DNA of 64,000 bases from Phytomonospora endophytica (GCF_014202425.1 NZ_JACHGT010000002.1:520999-584998), one strand, 5' to 3'. Positions 7,674-18,093 are shown, counted from the first letter of the stretch. Notes: a model not told the origin generated them from the letters alone. Made by a program: numbers and translations.

Positions 7674-8135
7674 TCACCTCGCCGCCTCACGGGCGGCCGG
7701 GGTGAGGGCCTGACCGACGCGGTCGACGAGCAGGGCCATCTCGTATCCGACCTGGCCGACGTCGCAGTTGCGCGCGGCCAGTACGGCGAAGGAGGAACCG
7801 TCCGAAATGGACATCAGGAAGAGGAACCCGTTGTCCATCTCCACGACGGTCTGGAGCACGGCGCCGCCTTCGAAGCAGCGGGACGCGCCTTGCGTGAGGC
7901 TGACCAGTCCCGACGCGACGGCGGCGAGCTGGTCGGCGCGGTCACGGGGCAGGTCGCGCGATGAGGCGAGCAGGAGTCCGTCGGCCGACACCGCGACGGC
8001 GTGGGCGACGCCCGGGACCCGGTCGGCGAACCCGGCCAGCAGCCACCCCAGGTCCTGCATGCCGCCACGTCCCGACTGCGGACCGGACTGGGAGGGGCCA
8101 CGCTGGTGGCCGTGAGCCGTGTGGGGAAGAGTCAT
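7674..8135 (-). CDS. cvnB: Roadblock/LC7 conservon protein (CvnB-type)
   Basis: 153 residues. A 25-residue polar leader precedes a canonical roadblock domain ([41 protein letters not shown] in parts, then [12 protein letters not shown]). Its start overlaps the kinase stop by 4 nt (ATGA), indicating translational coupling. In conservons this subunit is thought to regulate the CvnD GTPase. It resembles the roadblock protein at 3590-3994 but has a longer N-terminus. Confidence 0.93.
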   Translation of the reverse strand: MTLPHTAHGHQRGPSQSGPQSGRGGMQDLGWLLAGFADRVPGVAHAVAVSADGLLLASSRDLPRDRADQLAAVASGLVSLTQGASRCFEGGAVLQTVVEMDNGFLFLMSISDGSSFAVLAARNCDVGQVGYEMALLVDRVGQALTPAAREAAR

Positions 8136-11100
8136 GCGTCGTGCTCCTTGCCTGAGCCATTGGTGAGCCTGCCCGTCCGGCCCCAGGCGGCGTCGTCGTC
8201 ACCGGAACGGCCGACGCGTCCGCGCTGCACGCCCCGGTGGTAGGCGGACAGGAGTCCGCGTACGCCTTCGGGATCGCGCTGCTGGGCACGCATGGGCTGT
8301 TCGTCGGGGACTTCGATGCTGCCCGGGACAAGCTGCGCCATGGGCGTGCGCTTGGGCAGTCCGTTGTCTGACCGGACTTCCGCCGTCGGTGAGGTCGCGG
8401 CACGAGCGGCTCGCCAGCCGTCGTCGGCCGACGTCTCCCCCCAGAAATCGGTCCTGGGGGTCTCGCGTGACGGCGGAACGTCGGACATGCTCTCCTCCTG
8501 CCGGGTGGAGGTCGATTCTGCGCGGTCGCGGTTCCGGACCGGGTCGCCGGCCGGTGCGCGGGTCGGCAGGTCGGGGAGGTCTGGTACTTCGGGAACCGAT
8601 GGTGCGGCCCCGAAGAAGGACTCGTCGGCCCGGTTCGGTTCGTTAGACCGTACCCGGCTGGAGCCGCGAGCGGGAGTGCCGCCGCCCCCTGCGGGTGAAC
8701 TCGGGTTTCGTGGGGCGGGTACCTCGGCCTGCGCCTGGACGGCCTGCTGGCCGGCGGGCGGGGTGACGGTGAACCACGCCGAGGAGACCTCGCGGAAGAT
8801 CGGGATCTCCATGGTCTCGTCGGCGGCGCCCGAGGGGGGCGGCGTCGGCTTCTCCGTCGACCGCGGCGGCGGCCATGAGGGGATGTCGTTGAGGGCTGCC
8901 CATTTCGATTCGCCGTCGGCGGCGGTGTCGCTCTGCGCGTTGCCGTTGCCGGTGGCGAGATTGCGGCGGGAGCGGCTGCCGGGCGAGGTCGTCGCCTCAA
9001 GGGTGATCATGGGGAAGGCCTCGGTGGGGCCTTCGACGGGGGTGTGCACCGGCGCGTCGGGGTCGAGGGCGCCTTCGGCCTCCGACACGATCTCGCCGGT
9101 GAGTTCCATGACCTTGCGGCGGGGCATCCCGTCGGCGTCCTCGGCGGCGGGCCGGAACGTCATGGTCGGGACGTCCTCGTCCTCGCGCTCGACCGGGGCG
9201 GGGGGCGCCGGCGGCTCGGGGTCGTGGTCGGGGATGTGCACGGGTTCGAAGAGGCTCTGCTGCGGCGGGGCCATCCCGAAGGAACCGGAGTCCTCCGGTT
9301 CGTAGGCGTGCCGCGGTGCGGGCTCGTTGAAGGACCCGGTCTGCGCGGGCGCCTCGAAGCCGTTGAAGGAGCTCGGCGCGGCCGGGATCTCGGCCTGCGG
9401 ACGGGATCCGTTGAGGCGGTGCGCGGCGCCGTGCGGGTCGGTGAGGACCCCGTCGGGCAGGACGACCTCGGCGACGGTGCCGCCCAGTTCGCCGGGGTGG
9501 AGGGTGACGCGGACACCGTGGCGGATCGCCAGGCGGCCGACGACGACGAGGCCCATCATGCGCGAGGCGGCGAGGTCGACCAGCGGCGGCGCGGCCAGCT
9601 GCTGGTTGAGTTCCTCGATCTGCTCGGGGCTGATGCCGATGCCGCGGTCGGTGATGAGGACGACGATCTCGTTGCCGACCTGGCGGGCCTCGGCGACCAC
9701 GGCGGTGTCGGGTGAGGAGAAGGCGGTGGCGTTGTCGAAGAGCTCGGCGATGAGGTGCACGAGGTCGTTGACGACGGCGGCGGTGATCTCGCGTTCGGCG
9801 AGGATCGTGCCGAACTCGACGCGGGTGTACTGCTCGACCTCGGACTGGGAGGCGCGCAGCAGGTCGGCGACGGTGGCCGGTTCGCGCTGGATGCGCGCGG
9901 AGTCGGCACCGGCGAGGACGAGGAGGTTCTCGTCGTTGCGGCGCATTCGGGTCGCGAGGTGGTCGAGCTGGAACAGCTCGGCGAGGCGGTCGGGGTCCTC
10001 TTCACCGCGTTCGAGGCGGTCGAGGTGGCCGATGAGCCGGTCGACGAGGATCTGCGAACGGCGGGCCAGGTTGACGAACATCGTCGACACCGAGGAGCGC
10101 AGCGCGGCCTGTTCGGCGGCGACGCGGACGGCTTCCTTGTGGACGATGTTGAAGGCCTGGGCGACCTGGCCGATCTCGTCGGCGTTACGCAGGCGCAGGG
10201 GTTCGGCGAGGCGTTCGGCGAACTCGTCGGGCGTCGACTGGCCGAGCGCCTCGGACTCGCGCAGCCGCGCCACGGCCTCGGGGAGGTCGACGTGCGCCAT
10301 CTGCAGCGCGCCTTCACGCAGCTGGCGGAGGCTGGAGGCCATCGAGCGGGCGATGATCAGGGCCAGCGCCACGGCGAGGGTCAGGGTGAGCAGCACGATC
10401 GCCGACTCGACGAGCACGCGGGTGACGACCTCGTCGCGCAGGTCCTCGGCCTTGGCGACCAGTTCGGTCTCCAGGCGCGTCTCGACCAGGCGGGTCGCCT
10501 CGCGGCGCTCGTCCATCGCCTTGGTCCACACCGCGTAGTCGAGGTCGGCGAACTCCTGGCCGGGCAGGATGTTGTCCAGCTGCGCCTCGGCCTGGGTCGC
10601 GGCGCGCGCGTCGGCCTCGTTGAGGATCCGGTCCACCTCGTTGCGCTGCTCGACGGTGATCACGGCCTTCATGTTGGCCTCGGAGAGATCACGGCTGGTG
10701 CGCTGGGTGATGAACTCGCGGTACTCCTCGGTGGAGAAGACGTGGTCGCCTTCGGTGCTGAGCACGGTCAGCTTCTCGCGCTCGTTCGCCTCCTTCATAC
10801 GTGACAGGAGGGACGCGATGCGGATGTCGAGGGCCAGGTCCGGGTCCTGGGTGACCTGCGCGATCGCGTCGTGCACGTTGAGGAGGTTGGTGACGTAACC
10901 GCCGTAGCGGGTGACGGCACTGGTGTCGGCGATGAGCCGCTCGCGGACGTCGGCGCGCTGCGTGTCGAGGTTGATCAGCAGGTTGTCGGCGTCGCGGATG
11001 GTCTGTTCGAGCAGTTCGGGCAGGTCGGTGAGCCCGTCGCGCTCGGCCTTGTAGGCCGTGTACGAGTTGTTCGTCGCGATGACGGCCTGCTCGTAGGCGC

Positions 11101-11407
11101 CGAGGTCGTCGTCGCCGTCGGCGTCGCCGCGCTCGCCCGGGTCGAGGTGGTCGAAGGCGGCGGTGCGCTCGACCTGGAGATCCTGGGTCAGCTGCGAGAC
11201 CGTCGCGGTGAAGCGGGCGAGCGTGCGGATCTCATCGGCCTGCACGGCCCGCTCACCGGTGTCGAGGAGCCGCACCACGGCGAGACCGACCAGGGCGAGC
11301 ACCGGAACCACCAGGATGATGCCGAGCTTCGGCCGGATGCGGATGTCTCGCAGCGGCGGGATGCCGAACCGGCGTCGTCCACCGGTCGCCTCGCTTCGCT
11401 TGCTCAC
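8132..11407 (-). CDS. cvnA: Conservon sensor histidine kinase with NIT-like sensor domain (CvnA-type)
   Basis: 1091 residues. TM1 lies at about 28-48, a helical extracytoplasmic NIT-like region at 50-325, and TM2 at 329-355. A HAMP region runs to about 440 and a helical dimerisation segment contains [16 protein letters not shown] (481-496). The HATPase_c domain has the N-box [12 protein letters not shown] (552-563), DRGIGIS (587-593) and [11 protein letters not shown] (617-627). No H-box with a clear phospho-histidine is obvious, as is common in this group. The C-terminal 400 residues are Pro/Glu-rich and disordered. They end with [16 protein letters not shown] and [16 protein letters not shown], a tail shared with the IS110-like protein at 1998-3593. 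Confidence 0.92.
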   Translation of the reverse strand: MSKRSEATGGRRRFGIPPLRDIRIRPKLGIILVVPVLALVGLAVVRLLDTGERAVQADEIRTLARFTATVSQLTQDLQVERTAAFDHLDPGERGDADGDDDLGAYEQAVIATNNSYTAYKAERDGLTDLPELLEQTIRDADNLLINLDTQRADVRERLIADTSAVTRYGGYVTNLLNVHDAIAQVTQDPDLALDIRIASLLSRMKEANEREKLTVLSTEGDHVFSTEEYREFITQRTSRDLSEANMKAVITVEQRNEVDRILNEADARAATQAEAQLDNILPGQEFADLDYAVWTKAMDERREATRLVETRLETELVAKAEDLRDEVVTRVLVESAIVLLTLTLAVALALIIARSMASSLRQLREGALQMAHVDLPEAVARLRESEALGQSTPDEFAERLAEPLRLRNADEIGQVAQAFNIVHKEAVRVAAEQAALRSSVSTMFVNLARRSQILVDRLIGHLDRLERGEEDPDRLAELFQLDHLATRMRRNDENLLVLAGADSARIQREPATVADLLRASQSEVEQYTRVEFGTILAEREITAAVVNDLVHLIAELFDNATAFSSPDTAVVAEARQVGNEIVVLITDRGIGISPEQIEELNQQLAAPPLVDLAASRMMGLVVVGRLAIRHGVRVTLHPGELGGTVAEVVLPDGVLTDPHGAAHRLNGSRPQAEIPAAPSSFNGFEAPAQTGSFNEPAPRHAYEPEDSGSFGMAPPQQSLFEPVHIPDHDPEPPAPPAPVEREDEDVPTMTFRPAAEDADGMPRRKVMELTGEIVSEAEGALDPDAPVHTPVEGPTEAFPMITLEATTSPGSRSRRNLATGNGNAQSDTAADGESKWAALNDIPSWPPPRSTEKPTPPPSGAADETMEIPIFREVSSAWFTVTPPAGQQAVQAQAEVPAPRNPSSPAGGGGTPARGSSRVRSNEPNRADESFFGAAPSVPEVPDLPDLPTRAPAGDPVRNRDRAESTSTRQEESMSDVPPSRETPRTDFWGETSADDGWRAARAATSPTAEVRSDNGLPKRTPMAQLVPGSIEVPDEQPMRAQQRDPEGVRGLLSAYHRGVQRGRVGRSGDDDAAWGRTGRLTNGSGKEHDA

Positions 11408-11591
11408 CTCTGGTCGTCCTCCAGGCTTTTTCGTGCGCGTCGGTTCGCAGCCGACGGAGTTCGAGGACAGCGCGACAGACGCCGTCAGGCTTTACGGACC
11501 TGAGCGATTCCATCACGCGAAGCTGGAAAGCGGAAGGGCAGGTGGCAAGATCAATTAAGGCTCCGCCACATTTCGGGTATATCGACGAACA

Positions 11592-11612
11592 TCAGTCACT
11601 TAATGTGACTGA
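11592..11612. terminator. Hairpin downstream of aldehyde dehydrogenase
   Basis: TCAGTCAC-TTAAT-GTGACTGA is a perfect 8-bp stem with a 5-nt loop, 10 nt past the dehydrogenase stop. It is notably AT-richer than its surroundings. It could be a terminator or, since it lies upstream of cvnA, an operator. Confidence 0.5.
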
Positions 11613-11621
11613 CCAGCGACT

Positions 11622-13148
11622 TCACGTGCCGAAGGCCTCCGAAACGCGACGAGGGACGACCCCTTCGGCTTCGTCGCGGAGCAGTTCGGGGAGCAGCTCG
11701 GCGGGGGTGTCCTGGTAGGCGACGGGCCGCAGGAAACGGCGCAGCGCGGTCTCCCCCACCGACGTGTACTGGGAAGACGTCGCCGCGGGCCACGGACCGC
11801 CGTGCTGCATCGCCGCGGTCACCGCCACGCCGGTCGGCCATCCGTTCACGACGACCCGGCCGACCTTGGCGGCCAGAGCGGTGAGCAGCCCCTGTACGAA
11901 CGTCCCGCTCGTTTCAGCGTCCGCGAGGTGAACGGTGCCGGTCAGGCTGCCCGGCAGCAGGTCGAGGATCCCGGCGAGCTCGCCGGGTCCGGCGTCGACG
12001 ACGACCGAGACCGGACCGAAGCATTCGGTGAGGAGCGCCTCGGCGTTGGCGAGGAAGTTCGCGGCGTCCACCTGGAACAGTCCGGGCCGGACACCGAAGC
12101 CGCCGCCGGTGTCGTCACCGCCGGGTTCGGCCAGTGTGGTCACTCCCGGCAGGGCCGCGAGCGCGGCGGCGCCGTCGAGGTAGGCGTCGCGGATCCGCTG
12201 GTGCAGCAGGGGATGAGGTTCGGCCTTGGCCGCCGCGGCGGCGAGCGTGTCGGCCAGCCCGTGCCCGGCGGGGAGGAACAGCACGCCCGGCTTGGTGCAG
12301 AACTGTCCACTGCCGAGGGTCGCCGAGGCGATGAAGGCCTCGGCGAGCGCCGGGCCGCGTTCGGCGACGGCGCCGGGGGTGGCGACGACGGGGTTGATGC
12401 TGCCGAGTTCACCGAAGAAGGGGATCGGTTCGGGTCGCGCGGCCGCCAGGGCGTGCAGGGCGCGGCCGCCGTTCAGCGAACCGGTGAACCCGGCGGCCTT
12501 GACGGCCGGGTGGGTGATGAGGTCCTTGCCGGCTTCGAAGCCGTGCACGACGGCGAAGACGCCGTCGGGGGCTCCGGCGTCGGCGAGTGCGTCGGCGACG
12601 ATGCGGCCGCACAGTTCGGAGGTGCGCGGGTGGGCCTCGTGGGCCTTGACGATGACGGGGCAGCCGGCCGCGAGGGCGCTGGCGGTGTCGCCGCCGGGGA
12701 CGGAGAACGCCAGGGGGAAGTTGCTGGCGGCGTAGACGGCGACCGGTCCGACGGGGACGAGCATGCGGCGCAGGTCCGGGCGCGGCGTCGGCTTCGCGGC
12801 GGGGTCGGCCTTGTCGATGATGATCTCAAGGAAGGCGCCGGTCTCGACGGCGTCGGCGAACAGTTCGAGCTGGACGCGGGTGCGGGCGAGCTCGCCGGTG
12901 AGGCGCGTGGTGCCCAGCGCGGTCTCGGCGTCGGCGGTGGCGATGACCTGGTCGGCGGCGGCGCCGAGGGCTTCGGCGACGGCGCGGAGGCAGGCGGCGC
13001 GGGCCCGGAGGGGCAGTGCGGCGAAGGGCGCGGTGGCGGCGCGGGCGCGGTCGGCGATCGCGGCGAGCTCGGCGGGCGTGGTCGCCGGCACCGGCTCGCC
13101 CGACTCACGGCCGGTGCGGGGGTCGATGCTGCGCAGCGCGTCGGTCAC
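11622..13148 (-). CDS. NADP-type aldehyde dehydrogenase (ketoglutarate-semialdehyde group)
   Basis: A GTG at 13148 behind GAAGGGAA is preferred to an extended start at 13268, giving 508 residues. The catalytic cysteine is in SGQFCTKPG, the general-base glutamate in GELGSINP, and the cofactor glycine motif is FTGSLNGG. The wording around Cys and the start (VTDALRSIDPRTG) fits the NADP+-dependent branch containing 2,5-dioxovalerate and related semialdehyde dehydrogenases. These oxidise an aldehyde to the acid in sugar-acid or amino-acid breakdown. No pathway partner is adjacent, so the substrate is unresolved. Confidence 0.85.
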   Translation of the reverse strand: MTDALRSIDPRTGRESGEPVPATTPAELAAIADRARAATAPFAALPLRARAACLRAVAEALGAAADQVIATADAETALGTTRLTGELARTRVQLELFADAVETGAFLEIIIDKADPAAKPTPRPDLRRMLVPVGPVAVYAASNFPLAFSVPGGDTASALAAGCPVIVKAHEAHPRTSELCGRIVADALADAGAPDGVFAVVHGFEAGKDLITHPAVKAAGFTGSLNGGRALHALAAARPEPIPFFGELGSINPVVATPGAVAERGPALAEAFIASATLGSGQFCTKPGVLFLPAGHGLADTLAAAAAKAEPHPLLHQRIRDAYLDGAAALAALPGVTTLAEPGGDDTGGGFGVRPGLFQVDAANFLANAEALLTECFGPVSVVVDAGPGELAGILDLLPGSLTGTVHLADAETSGTFVQGLLTALAAKVGRVVVNGWPTGVAVTAAMQHGGPWPAATSSQYTSVGETALRRFLRPVAYQDTPAELLPELLRDEAEGVVPRRVSEAFGT

Positions 13149-13275
13149 GTCGCGTTCCCTTCGTCGTGGTGGATCGCTGTCACCGTACCGACTGCGCGCC
13201 GGTGATCGCGATCGCAGCCCGGCAGGGGCGGGACACGCTGGGTGGAGGAGTGCCGCGAGTCGTCTCAAGTCGGGT

Positions 13276-13290
13276 TTAAGAGACTCTTAA
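13276..13290. promoter_or_regulatory. Isolated AT-rich palindrome in divergent intergenic region
   Basis: TTAAGAG-A-CTCTTAA is a perfect 7-1-7 inverted repeat in the 353-bp gap between the aldehyde dehydrogenase (minus) and the MHYT gene (plus). It is the only AT-rich stretch there and a plausible operator. Apart from this site and the two start regions, I see nothing defined in the gap. Confidence 0.45.
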
Positions 13291-13501
13291 GCGCGTGGAT
13301 CTTCGCTGATGGATCGGACACACTCACCCCAGAACATGAGAGATGTCCGGCTTCGCTAGGGTCGGTCCCCGGCACCCGATCGGCACACGGCCCGCATGCG
13401 CACAACGCACATGGACGCACACCGTGTCCGACGAGCACAACGCCCTCATGACAAGACTCGGTGGCAGCACCACCTGCCTACCCAATGCGTCAGGAGTTGA
13501 C

Positions 13502-14611
13502 GTGGCTCATATCTCGCACTTCGCCCACGGTTTCATCAATCCGCTGATGGCCTTCGGTTTCGCCATCTCGGGGTCGCTGCTCGGCCTGTTCTGCATGGTC
13601 CGGGCCCGCAAGGCGACCACGACCGGGTCGCGAGTCATGCGCCTCGGCTACGCGACCATCGCCCTGGGCGCCACCGGTATCTGGATGATGCACTTCACCG
13701 CCATGATCGGCTTCGACGTGCAGAACTCCGACGTCCGGTACGACCTCGGCGTCACCGCCCTGAGCCTGTTCATCTCGATCGCCTCCGTCGGCTTCGGCAT
13801 CTACACCGTCGGACTCGGCCGCAAGTCCCTCACCAAGGTCCTCATCGGCGGGCCCCTCACCGGACTCGGCGTCGTCGCCATGCACTACACCGGCATGGGC
13901 GCGCTTCGCATCAACGGGACCATCGAATACGACCCGCTGCTGTTCGCCGCTTCGGTCGCCATCGCCGTCGTCGCCGCGACCGTCGCGCTCGCCTTCGCCG
14001 TGTGGATCGAAGGCCGCAAACCCATCCTGCTGGCCTCCCTCATCATGGCCATCGCCGTCTGCGGCATGCACTACACCGGGATGTCGTCGGTGACCGTCAC
14101 CCTCCGCACCCAAGGCGCCAAACCCGTCCCCGGTGTCGACCCGATCCTGCTGCTCATCCCCATCATGGTGCTCGCCACCATCGCGCTGATCGGCCTCATC
14201 TTCGGACTCCTCAGCGACGCCGACGAACCCGAGTCCGTCCTGTCGGCCGACACACCCCGCAGCCGGGCGACGACCCGCACCCCGGACCCCGGTCAGGGTC
14301 CTCGCAGGGCCACGACGTTCAGCGGCGGCCCCAAACCCGCCGCCGCCACGCCGCAGCCCTACACGCCGCACGGGCCCACACCAACGGTCGTCGCCAACGC
14401 ACCGGAGCCCTACGCGTACAACGAGAACACGCGCGCCACACCGCAACAACCTCCCCGTCCCGCCAGCGAGGAGGCCTGGGCGAACTTCATGGACGAGACC
14501 GAACCACAGGGAACCCTCCCCCGCCGCGACACGCGAGTCCCCCGACCGCGCACCGAAGGCGACCCGGCGACCCTGGCCTCGCCCCCCACGCCCAGCGGCG
14601 GCCGCGCCTGA
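13502..14611 (+). CDS. MHYT-domain integral membrane sensor with disordered C-terminal tail
   Basis: The GTG at 13502, 5 nt after AGGAG (13492-13496), gives 369 residues; an in-frame ATG at 13448 is possible. About seven hydrophobic spans are present. Three MHxT motifs occur at predicted membrane edges: MMHFTAM, then MHYTGM twice. They are proposed copper or gas-ligand (O2, CO, NO) sensing residues of MHYT proteins. No GGDEF, EAL or kinase output domain follows. Instead residues about 245-369 are Pro/Arg/Thr-rich. They contain SEEAWANFMDE and GTLPRRDTRVPRP, resembling the tails of the two conservon-related proteins in this window. Output by protein-protein contact is an inference. Confidence 0.88.
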   Translation: MAHISHFAHGFINPLMAFGFAISGSLLGLFCMVRARKATTTGSRVMRLGYATIALGATGIWMMHFTAMIGFDVQNSDVRYDLGVTALSLFISIASVGFGIYTVGLGRKSLTKVLIGGPLTGLGVVAMHYTGMGALRINGTIEYDPLLFAASVAIAVVAATVALAFAVWIEGRKPILLASLIMAIAVCGMHYTGMSSVTVTLRTQGAKPVPGVDPILLLIPIMVLATIALIGLIFGLLSDADEPESVLSADTPRSRATTRTPDPGQGPRRATTFSGGPKPAAATPQPYTPHGPTPTVVANAPEPYAYNENTRATPQQPPRPASEEAWANFMDETEPQGTLPRRDTRVPRPRTEGDPATLASPPTPSGGRA

Positions 14612-14625
14612 CCCTGACCGACGGA

Positions 14626-14663
14626 CAGAACCCCGGACACCACGCGTGGTGTCCGGGGTTCTG
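14626..14663. terminator. 38-bp perfect palindrome after the MHYT gene
   Basis: A perfect 19-bp inverted repeat with no spacer, centred on CACG|CGTG and ending CAGAACCCC/GGGGTTCTG, lies 15 nt after the MHYT stop. It probably terminates that transcript before repeat cluster A. Confidence 0.8.
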
Positions 14664-14765
14664 GGTTGGGGGGGTGTGGTGGGGTGGGGTGCGTTCGTGG
14701 GGCGGGCACGGCTCGGGGTCTGCCGCAGCGTGGGAGCCCGAGGCGGGGAGGGCACGTCGGCCGGG

Positions 14766-14855
14766 CCACGAGCCACGGGCCACGGGCCACGGGCCACGGG
14801 CCACGGGCCACGGGCCACGGGCCACGGGCCACGGGCCACGGGCCACGGGCCACGG
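14766..14855. repeat. CCACGGG heptamer tandem array
   Basis: Eleven perfect head-to-tail CCACGGG units (14773-14849) are flanked by one degenerate unit on each side. A 7-bp period keeps every frame open, so the array can mimic coding sequence, but no gene crosses it. Copy number is likely to vary by replication slippage. Confidence 0.95.
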
Positions 14856-16364
14856 CAAGAGTGAACCGCCAAGCGCGGCTTGCGCTCGCGGGGCCGTGAC
14901 TTGGTTCCCGGTGTTGGTGGGTGAGGTTTTAAGAGCCTGTGCTTGTTTGGGCGGCGCGAACGAAACCGCCTGCCAGGTATGGGATCGGGCTGCGGCCCGC
15001 CGCCGGTGCCGGGTCCCCGGCCAGGGCGGGCGAGCGAAGCGAGACACGCTGTGGGCGAGACGGCTGCGGCCGGGTCCCCGGCGTGAGCGGGCAAGCGAAG
15101 CGAGACTCGCGCAGGCAGATCCGCTGCGGCCGTGTCCCCGGACCACGGAAGCCGCGAAGCGGGACATGCGGGCCGGACGTTGAACCTTCGGCGGGAGCAG
15201 CGAGCGAAGCAACACTCACGCCCACGGGGCCGGTGCCTTAGGTTCCCGGCGTTGGGTGGGTGAACAGACCCGGTTCCCGGCGTTAGTGGGTGGGCTTTTA
15301 AGGGCCTGTGCTTGTTGGGGCGGCGCGAACGAAACCGTCTGAGGGGTATGGGATCGGGCTGCGGCCCGCCGCCGGTGCCGGGTCCCCGGCCTGGGTGCGG
15401 ACACTTGGCCGGGGTCCCGGCGTGAGCGGGCGAGCGAAGCGAGACTCGCTGTGGGCGAGACGGCTGCGGCCGGATCCCCGGCGCGGGTGGGCATGCGAAG
15501 CGAAACTCGCCCGCAGTAGACACCGCTGCGGCCAGAATTCCCTGCCCGCCTGGGCGATCGAAGCGAGACTCGCTGTGGGCGAATCGGCTGCGGCCGCGTC
15601 CCCGGACCACGGAAACCGCGAAGCAGGACACGCAATCTGGACGCTGAACCTCCGGCGGGACAGCGAGCAAAGCGCAGCTCGCGCTCACGTGCGCTGCGGC
15701 TTGGGTTCCCGGGCCGAGTGGGACGCGAAGCCGGGACTTGCGCTCGCGGGGGTCGTGTCGTGGGTTCCCGGTATTGGTGGGTGAGGTTTTAAGGGCCTGT
15801 GCTTGTTTGGGCGGCGCGAACGAAACCGCCTTGCGGGTATGGGATCGGGCTGCGGCCCGCCGCCGGTGCCGGGTCCCCGGCGTGAGCGGGCGAGCGAAGC
15901 GAGACACGCGCTCGCGGGGCCGTGTCTTGGATCCTCGGCCAGGGCGGGCGAGCGAAGCGAGACACGCCCTTGGCGAGAGCGCTGCGGCCGGGTCCCCGGC
16001 CTGCGGGAGCCGCGAAGCGAGACCCGCCCTCGGCGAAACAGCTATGGGTCGGTTCCCGGCGTGAGCGGGCGAGCGAAGCGGGACTCGCCCCCGGGGAAAC
16101 AGCTATGGGTGGGTTCCCGGCGTGAGCGGGCGAGCGAGGCTCGCCCTTGGCGAGACCGCTCCGGTCGTGTCCCCCGCACCGGGAGCCATCGGGTGGGGAC
16201 TCACGCGTGGCCCCTTGCTCGGGGTCGGCGCGGGAGCCACCCGGCGGGGCCCCGCCCACCCGTCTCCGGCGAGGTGAGCCCGGCTGCACGGCTCACCCTT
16301 CGCGCCAGCACCGGCACCGGCACCGCCGCGGGCGCGGGCGCGGCCCGCGCCCCGTCGCCCGCCC
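14856..16364 (+). repeat. Repeat cluster A: three 72-bp cores plus 60-bp satellites
   Basis: This 1.5-kb gene-free stretch is built from two related elements. A 72-bp core (GGCGGCGCGAACGAAACCG ... GGGATCGGGCTGCGGCC ... CCGGTGCCGGGTCCCCGG) occurs at 14949-15020, 15318-15389 and 15809-15880. Each is preceded by a 45-bp leader containing GGTGGGTGAGG and GCCTGTGCTTGTT. The rest consists of imperfect units of about 60 bp carrying GAGCGAAGCGAGACTCGC followed by GGCTGCGGCCGGGTCCCCGG. It lies between the convergent MHYT and adenosine deaminase genes. Open frames here are a GC artefact. Confidence 0.93.
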
Positions 16365-17444
16365 CTAGCCGATCAGCTTCGCGTATGCCGGCTTGATCAC
16401 GTCGTTGATGATCTCCAGGCGGGCGTCGAAGTGCACGAAAGCGCTCTTCATCGCGTTCACCGTGAACCAGCGCAGATCCGTCCACCCGTAACCGAACGCC
16501 TCCGACAGCAAGGCGAACTCCTTCGACATCGACGTCCCGCTCATCAAACGGTTGTCCGTGTTCACCGTGACCCGGAAACCCAGCTTGCTCAACAACCCGA
16601 TCGGGTGCTCGGCGATCGAGTCCGCCGCGCCCGTCTGCACATTCGACGACGGGCACATCTCCAGCGGGACCCGCTTGTCACGCACGTAATGCGCGAGCCT
16701 GCCCAGGTGGGCGCCACCGTCGGCGGTCGGGGTGATGTCGTCGATGATGCGCACGCCGTGTCCCAGCCGGTCGGCACCACACCACTGCAACGCCTGCCAG
16801 ATCGACGGAAGACCGAAGGCCTCACCGGCGTGGATCGTGAAATGCGCGTTCTCGCGCTGCAGGTACTCGAAGGCGTCCAGGTGCCTGGTGGGCGGGAAAC
16901 CCGCCTCGGCGCCGGCGATGTCGAAACCGACGACGCCCTCGTCCCGGTACCGCACGGCGAGTTCGGCGATCTCCATCGAGCGGGCGGCGTGGCGCATCGC
17001 GACCAGCAGCAGCCCCATCTTGATGGGCCGCCCTTCGCGGGCGGCCTCGGCGCTGCCCTCACCGAAACCGGCGAGCATCGCCTCGACGGCCTGCTCCAGC
17101 GTCAGCCCCTGCTCGATGAGCAGTTCCGGCGCCATCCGGACCTCGGCGTAGACGACACCGTCGTCGGCCAGGTCGAGGGCGCATTCCTTCGCGACGCGGT
17201 GGATCGCCCGCTCGGTCTGCATCACGCCGACGGTGTGCGCGAAAGTCTCCAGATACCGCTCCAGCGAACCGGAGTCGGCCGCGGCGCTGAACCAGTCCCC
17301 GAGCGCCCCCGCCTCCGTCGCGGGCAGCTCGTGCCCGCACTCGGCGGCCAGTTCGATCACCGTCCGCGGACGCAGGCCACCGTCGAGATGGTCGTGCAGG
17401 AGGACCTTCGGGGCGGAGCGGATCTCTTCGAGAGTCAGTGGCAT
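16365..17444 (-). CDS. add: Adenosine deaminase
   Basis: 359 residues, the normal length for bacterial adenosine deaminase, which converts (deoxy)adenosine to (deoxy)inosine. All zinc and catalytic motifs are present: HDHLDGG near the N-terminus (HxH), HAGEAFG (catalytic Glu), GHGVRI (metal His) and [13 protein letters not shown] (metal Asp). Start ATG at 17444. Its stop abuts repeat cluster A. It is the downstream member of a same-strand group devoted to nucleoside import and salvage (19333-28008), though separated from it by two unrelated genes. Confidence 0.96.
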   Translation of the reverse strand: MPLTLEEIRSAPKVLLHDHLDGGLRPRTVIELAAECGHELPATEAGALGDWFSAAADSGSLERYLETFAHTVGVMQTERAIHRVAKECALDLADDGVVYAEVRMAPELLIEQGLTLEQAVEAMLAGFGEGSAEAAREGRPIKMGLLLVAMRHAARSMEIAELAVRYRDEGVVGFDIAGAEAGFPPTRHLDAFEYLQRENAHFTIHAGEAFGLPSIWQALQWCGADRLGHGVRIIDDITPTADGGAHLGRLAHYVRDKRVPLEMCPSSNVQTGAADSIAEHPIGLLSKLGFRVTVNTDNRLMSGTSMSKEFALLSEAFGYGWTDLRWFTVNAMKSAFVHFDARLEIINDVIKPAYAKLIG

Positions 17445-17541
17445 CGGTCGAGCATACGACCGGCCCGTGCCGGGCTCGTGTCGGGACAGTGACGGTGGGC
17501 GACGAGCGCGATCCCGCCACTACGTCCGTGGGATCTCCGCT

Positions 17542-18093
17542 TCAGCCATGCCGCGACGAGCTCGCCGCGGGGGTCGGGCGGAACAGTTCGTACAGGTCGT
17601 CGAACACGGTGACGAGCCCGCCGAAGACGAGTCCGCCGACGGCGGCGATCGCGGCCATGCCGAGGTCGAACGGCCCGCCGATGAGCGCGCCGGTGAAGCC
17701 GGCGGTGGCGGCGAGCAGCAGGAAGGCGTTACGGCCGACGTGCTGGGGTCCCATGGGCGTGGTGGACTTGCCGAAGCACGCGCAGGGTTCGGTGTCGCCG
17801 TCCCGGACGGCGACGATGATGCCGACGGTGAAGCCGGCGAGTAGCCCGAAGGCGATGGTGAAGCCGGCGAGGGCGGTGATCGTCGTCGGGATCGCCAGGA
17901 GGATCGCGATGGACGCCTCGGCCGCGACGACCAGCACCGCGGTCTGTTTGACCAGGGCACGGGGGACGACGCGCATGCGCCGGGTGGCACGCACGAAGGA
18001 GCGGTAACGGACCGGGCTGGTCAGCTTCGTCAGCGCCGACACCAGGAACACCACGATGAGCAGTGCCCGGCACGCCAGGGCCAGATACTCCAT
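17542..18093 (-). CDS. MauE/DoxX-like four-helix membrane protein
   Basis: 183 residues with four clear transmembrane segments and a CACFG motif between TM2 and TM3 (DTEPCACFGKS). This is the layout of MauE-type proteins, which are linked to disulfide or redox chemistry in other systems. The N-terminus (ALLIVVFLVSALTKLTSP) matches the family start. There is no methylamine gene nearby, so only a general redox-membrane role can be suggested. It lies 97 nt upstream of the adenosine deaminase start and may be cotranscribed. Confidence 0.8.
   Translation of the reverse strand: MEYLALACRALLIVVFLVSALTKLTSPVRYRSFVRATRRMRVVPRALVKQTAVLVVAAEASIAILLAIPTTITALAGFTIAFGLLAGFTVGIIVAVRDGDTEPCACFGKSTTPMGPQHVGRNAFLLLAATAGFTGALIGGPFDLGMAAIAAVGGLVFGGLVTVFDDLYELFRPTPAASSSRHG

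Noticed and set aside
13490-15907. 805-residue minus-strand open frame
   Set aside because: Half is antisense to the MHYT gene and half is satellite and heptamer sequence; no start signal or domain.
15020-16160. Possible CRISPR array from regularly spaced GCGAAGC units
   Set aside because: Repeats are degenerate over their whole length, there are no unique constant-size spacers, no cas genes and no leader; the same units occur in three dispersed clusters.
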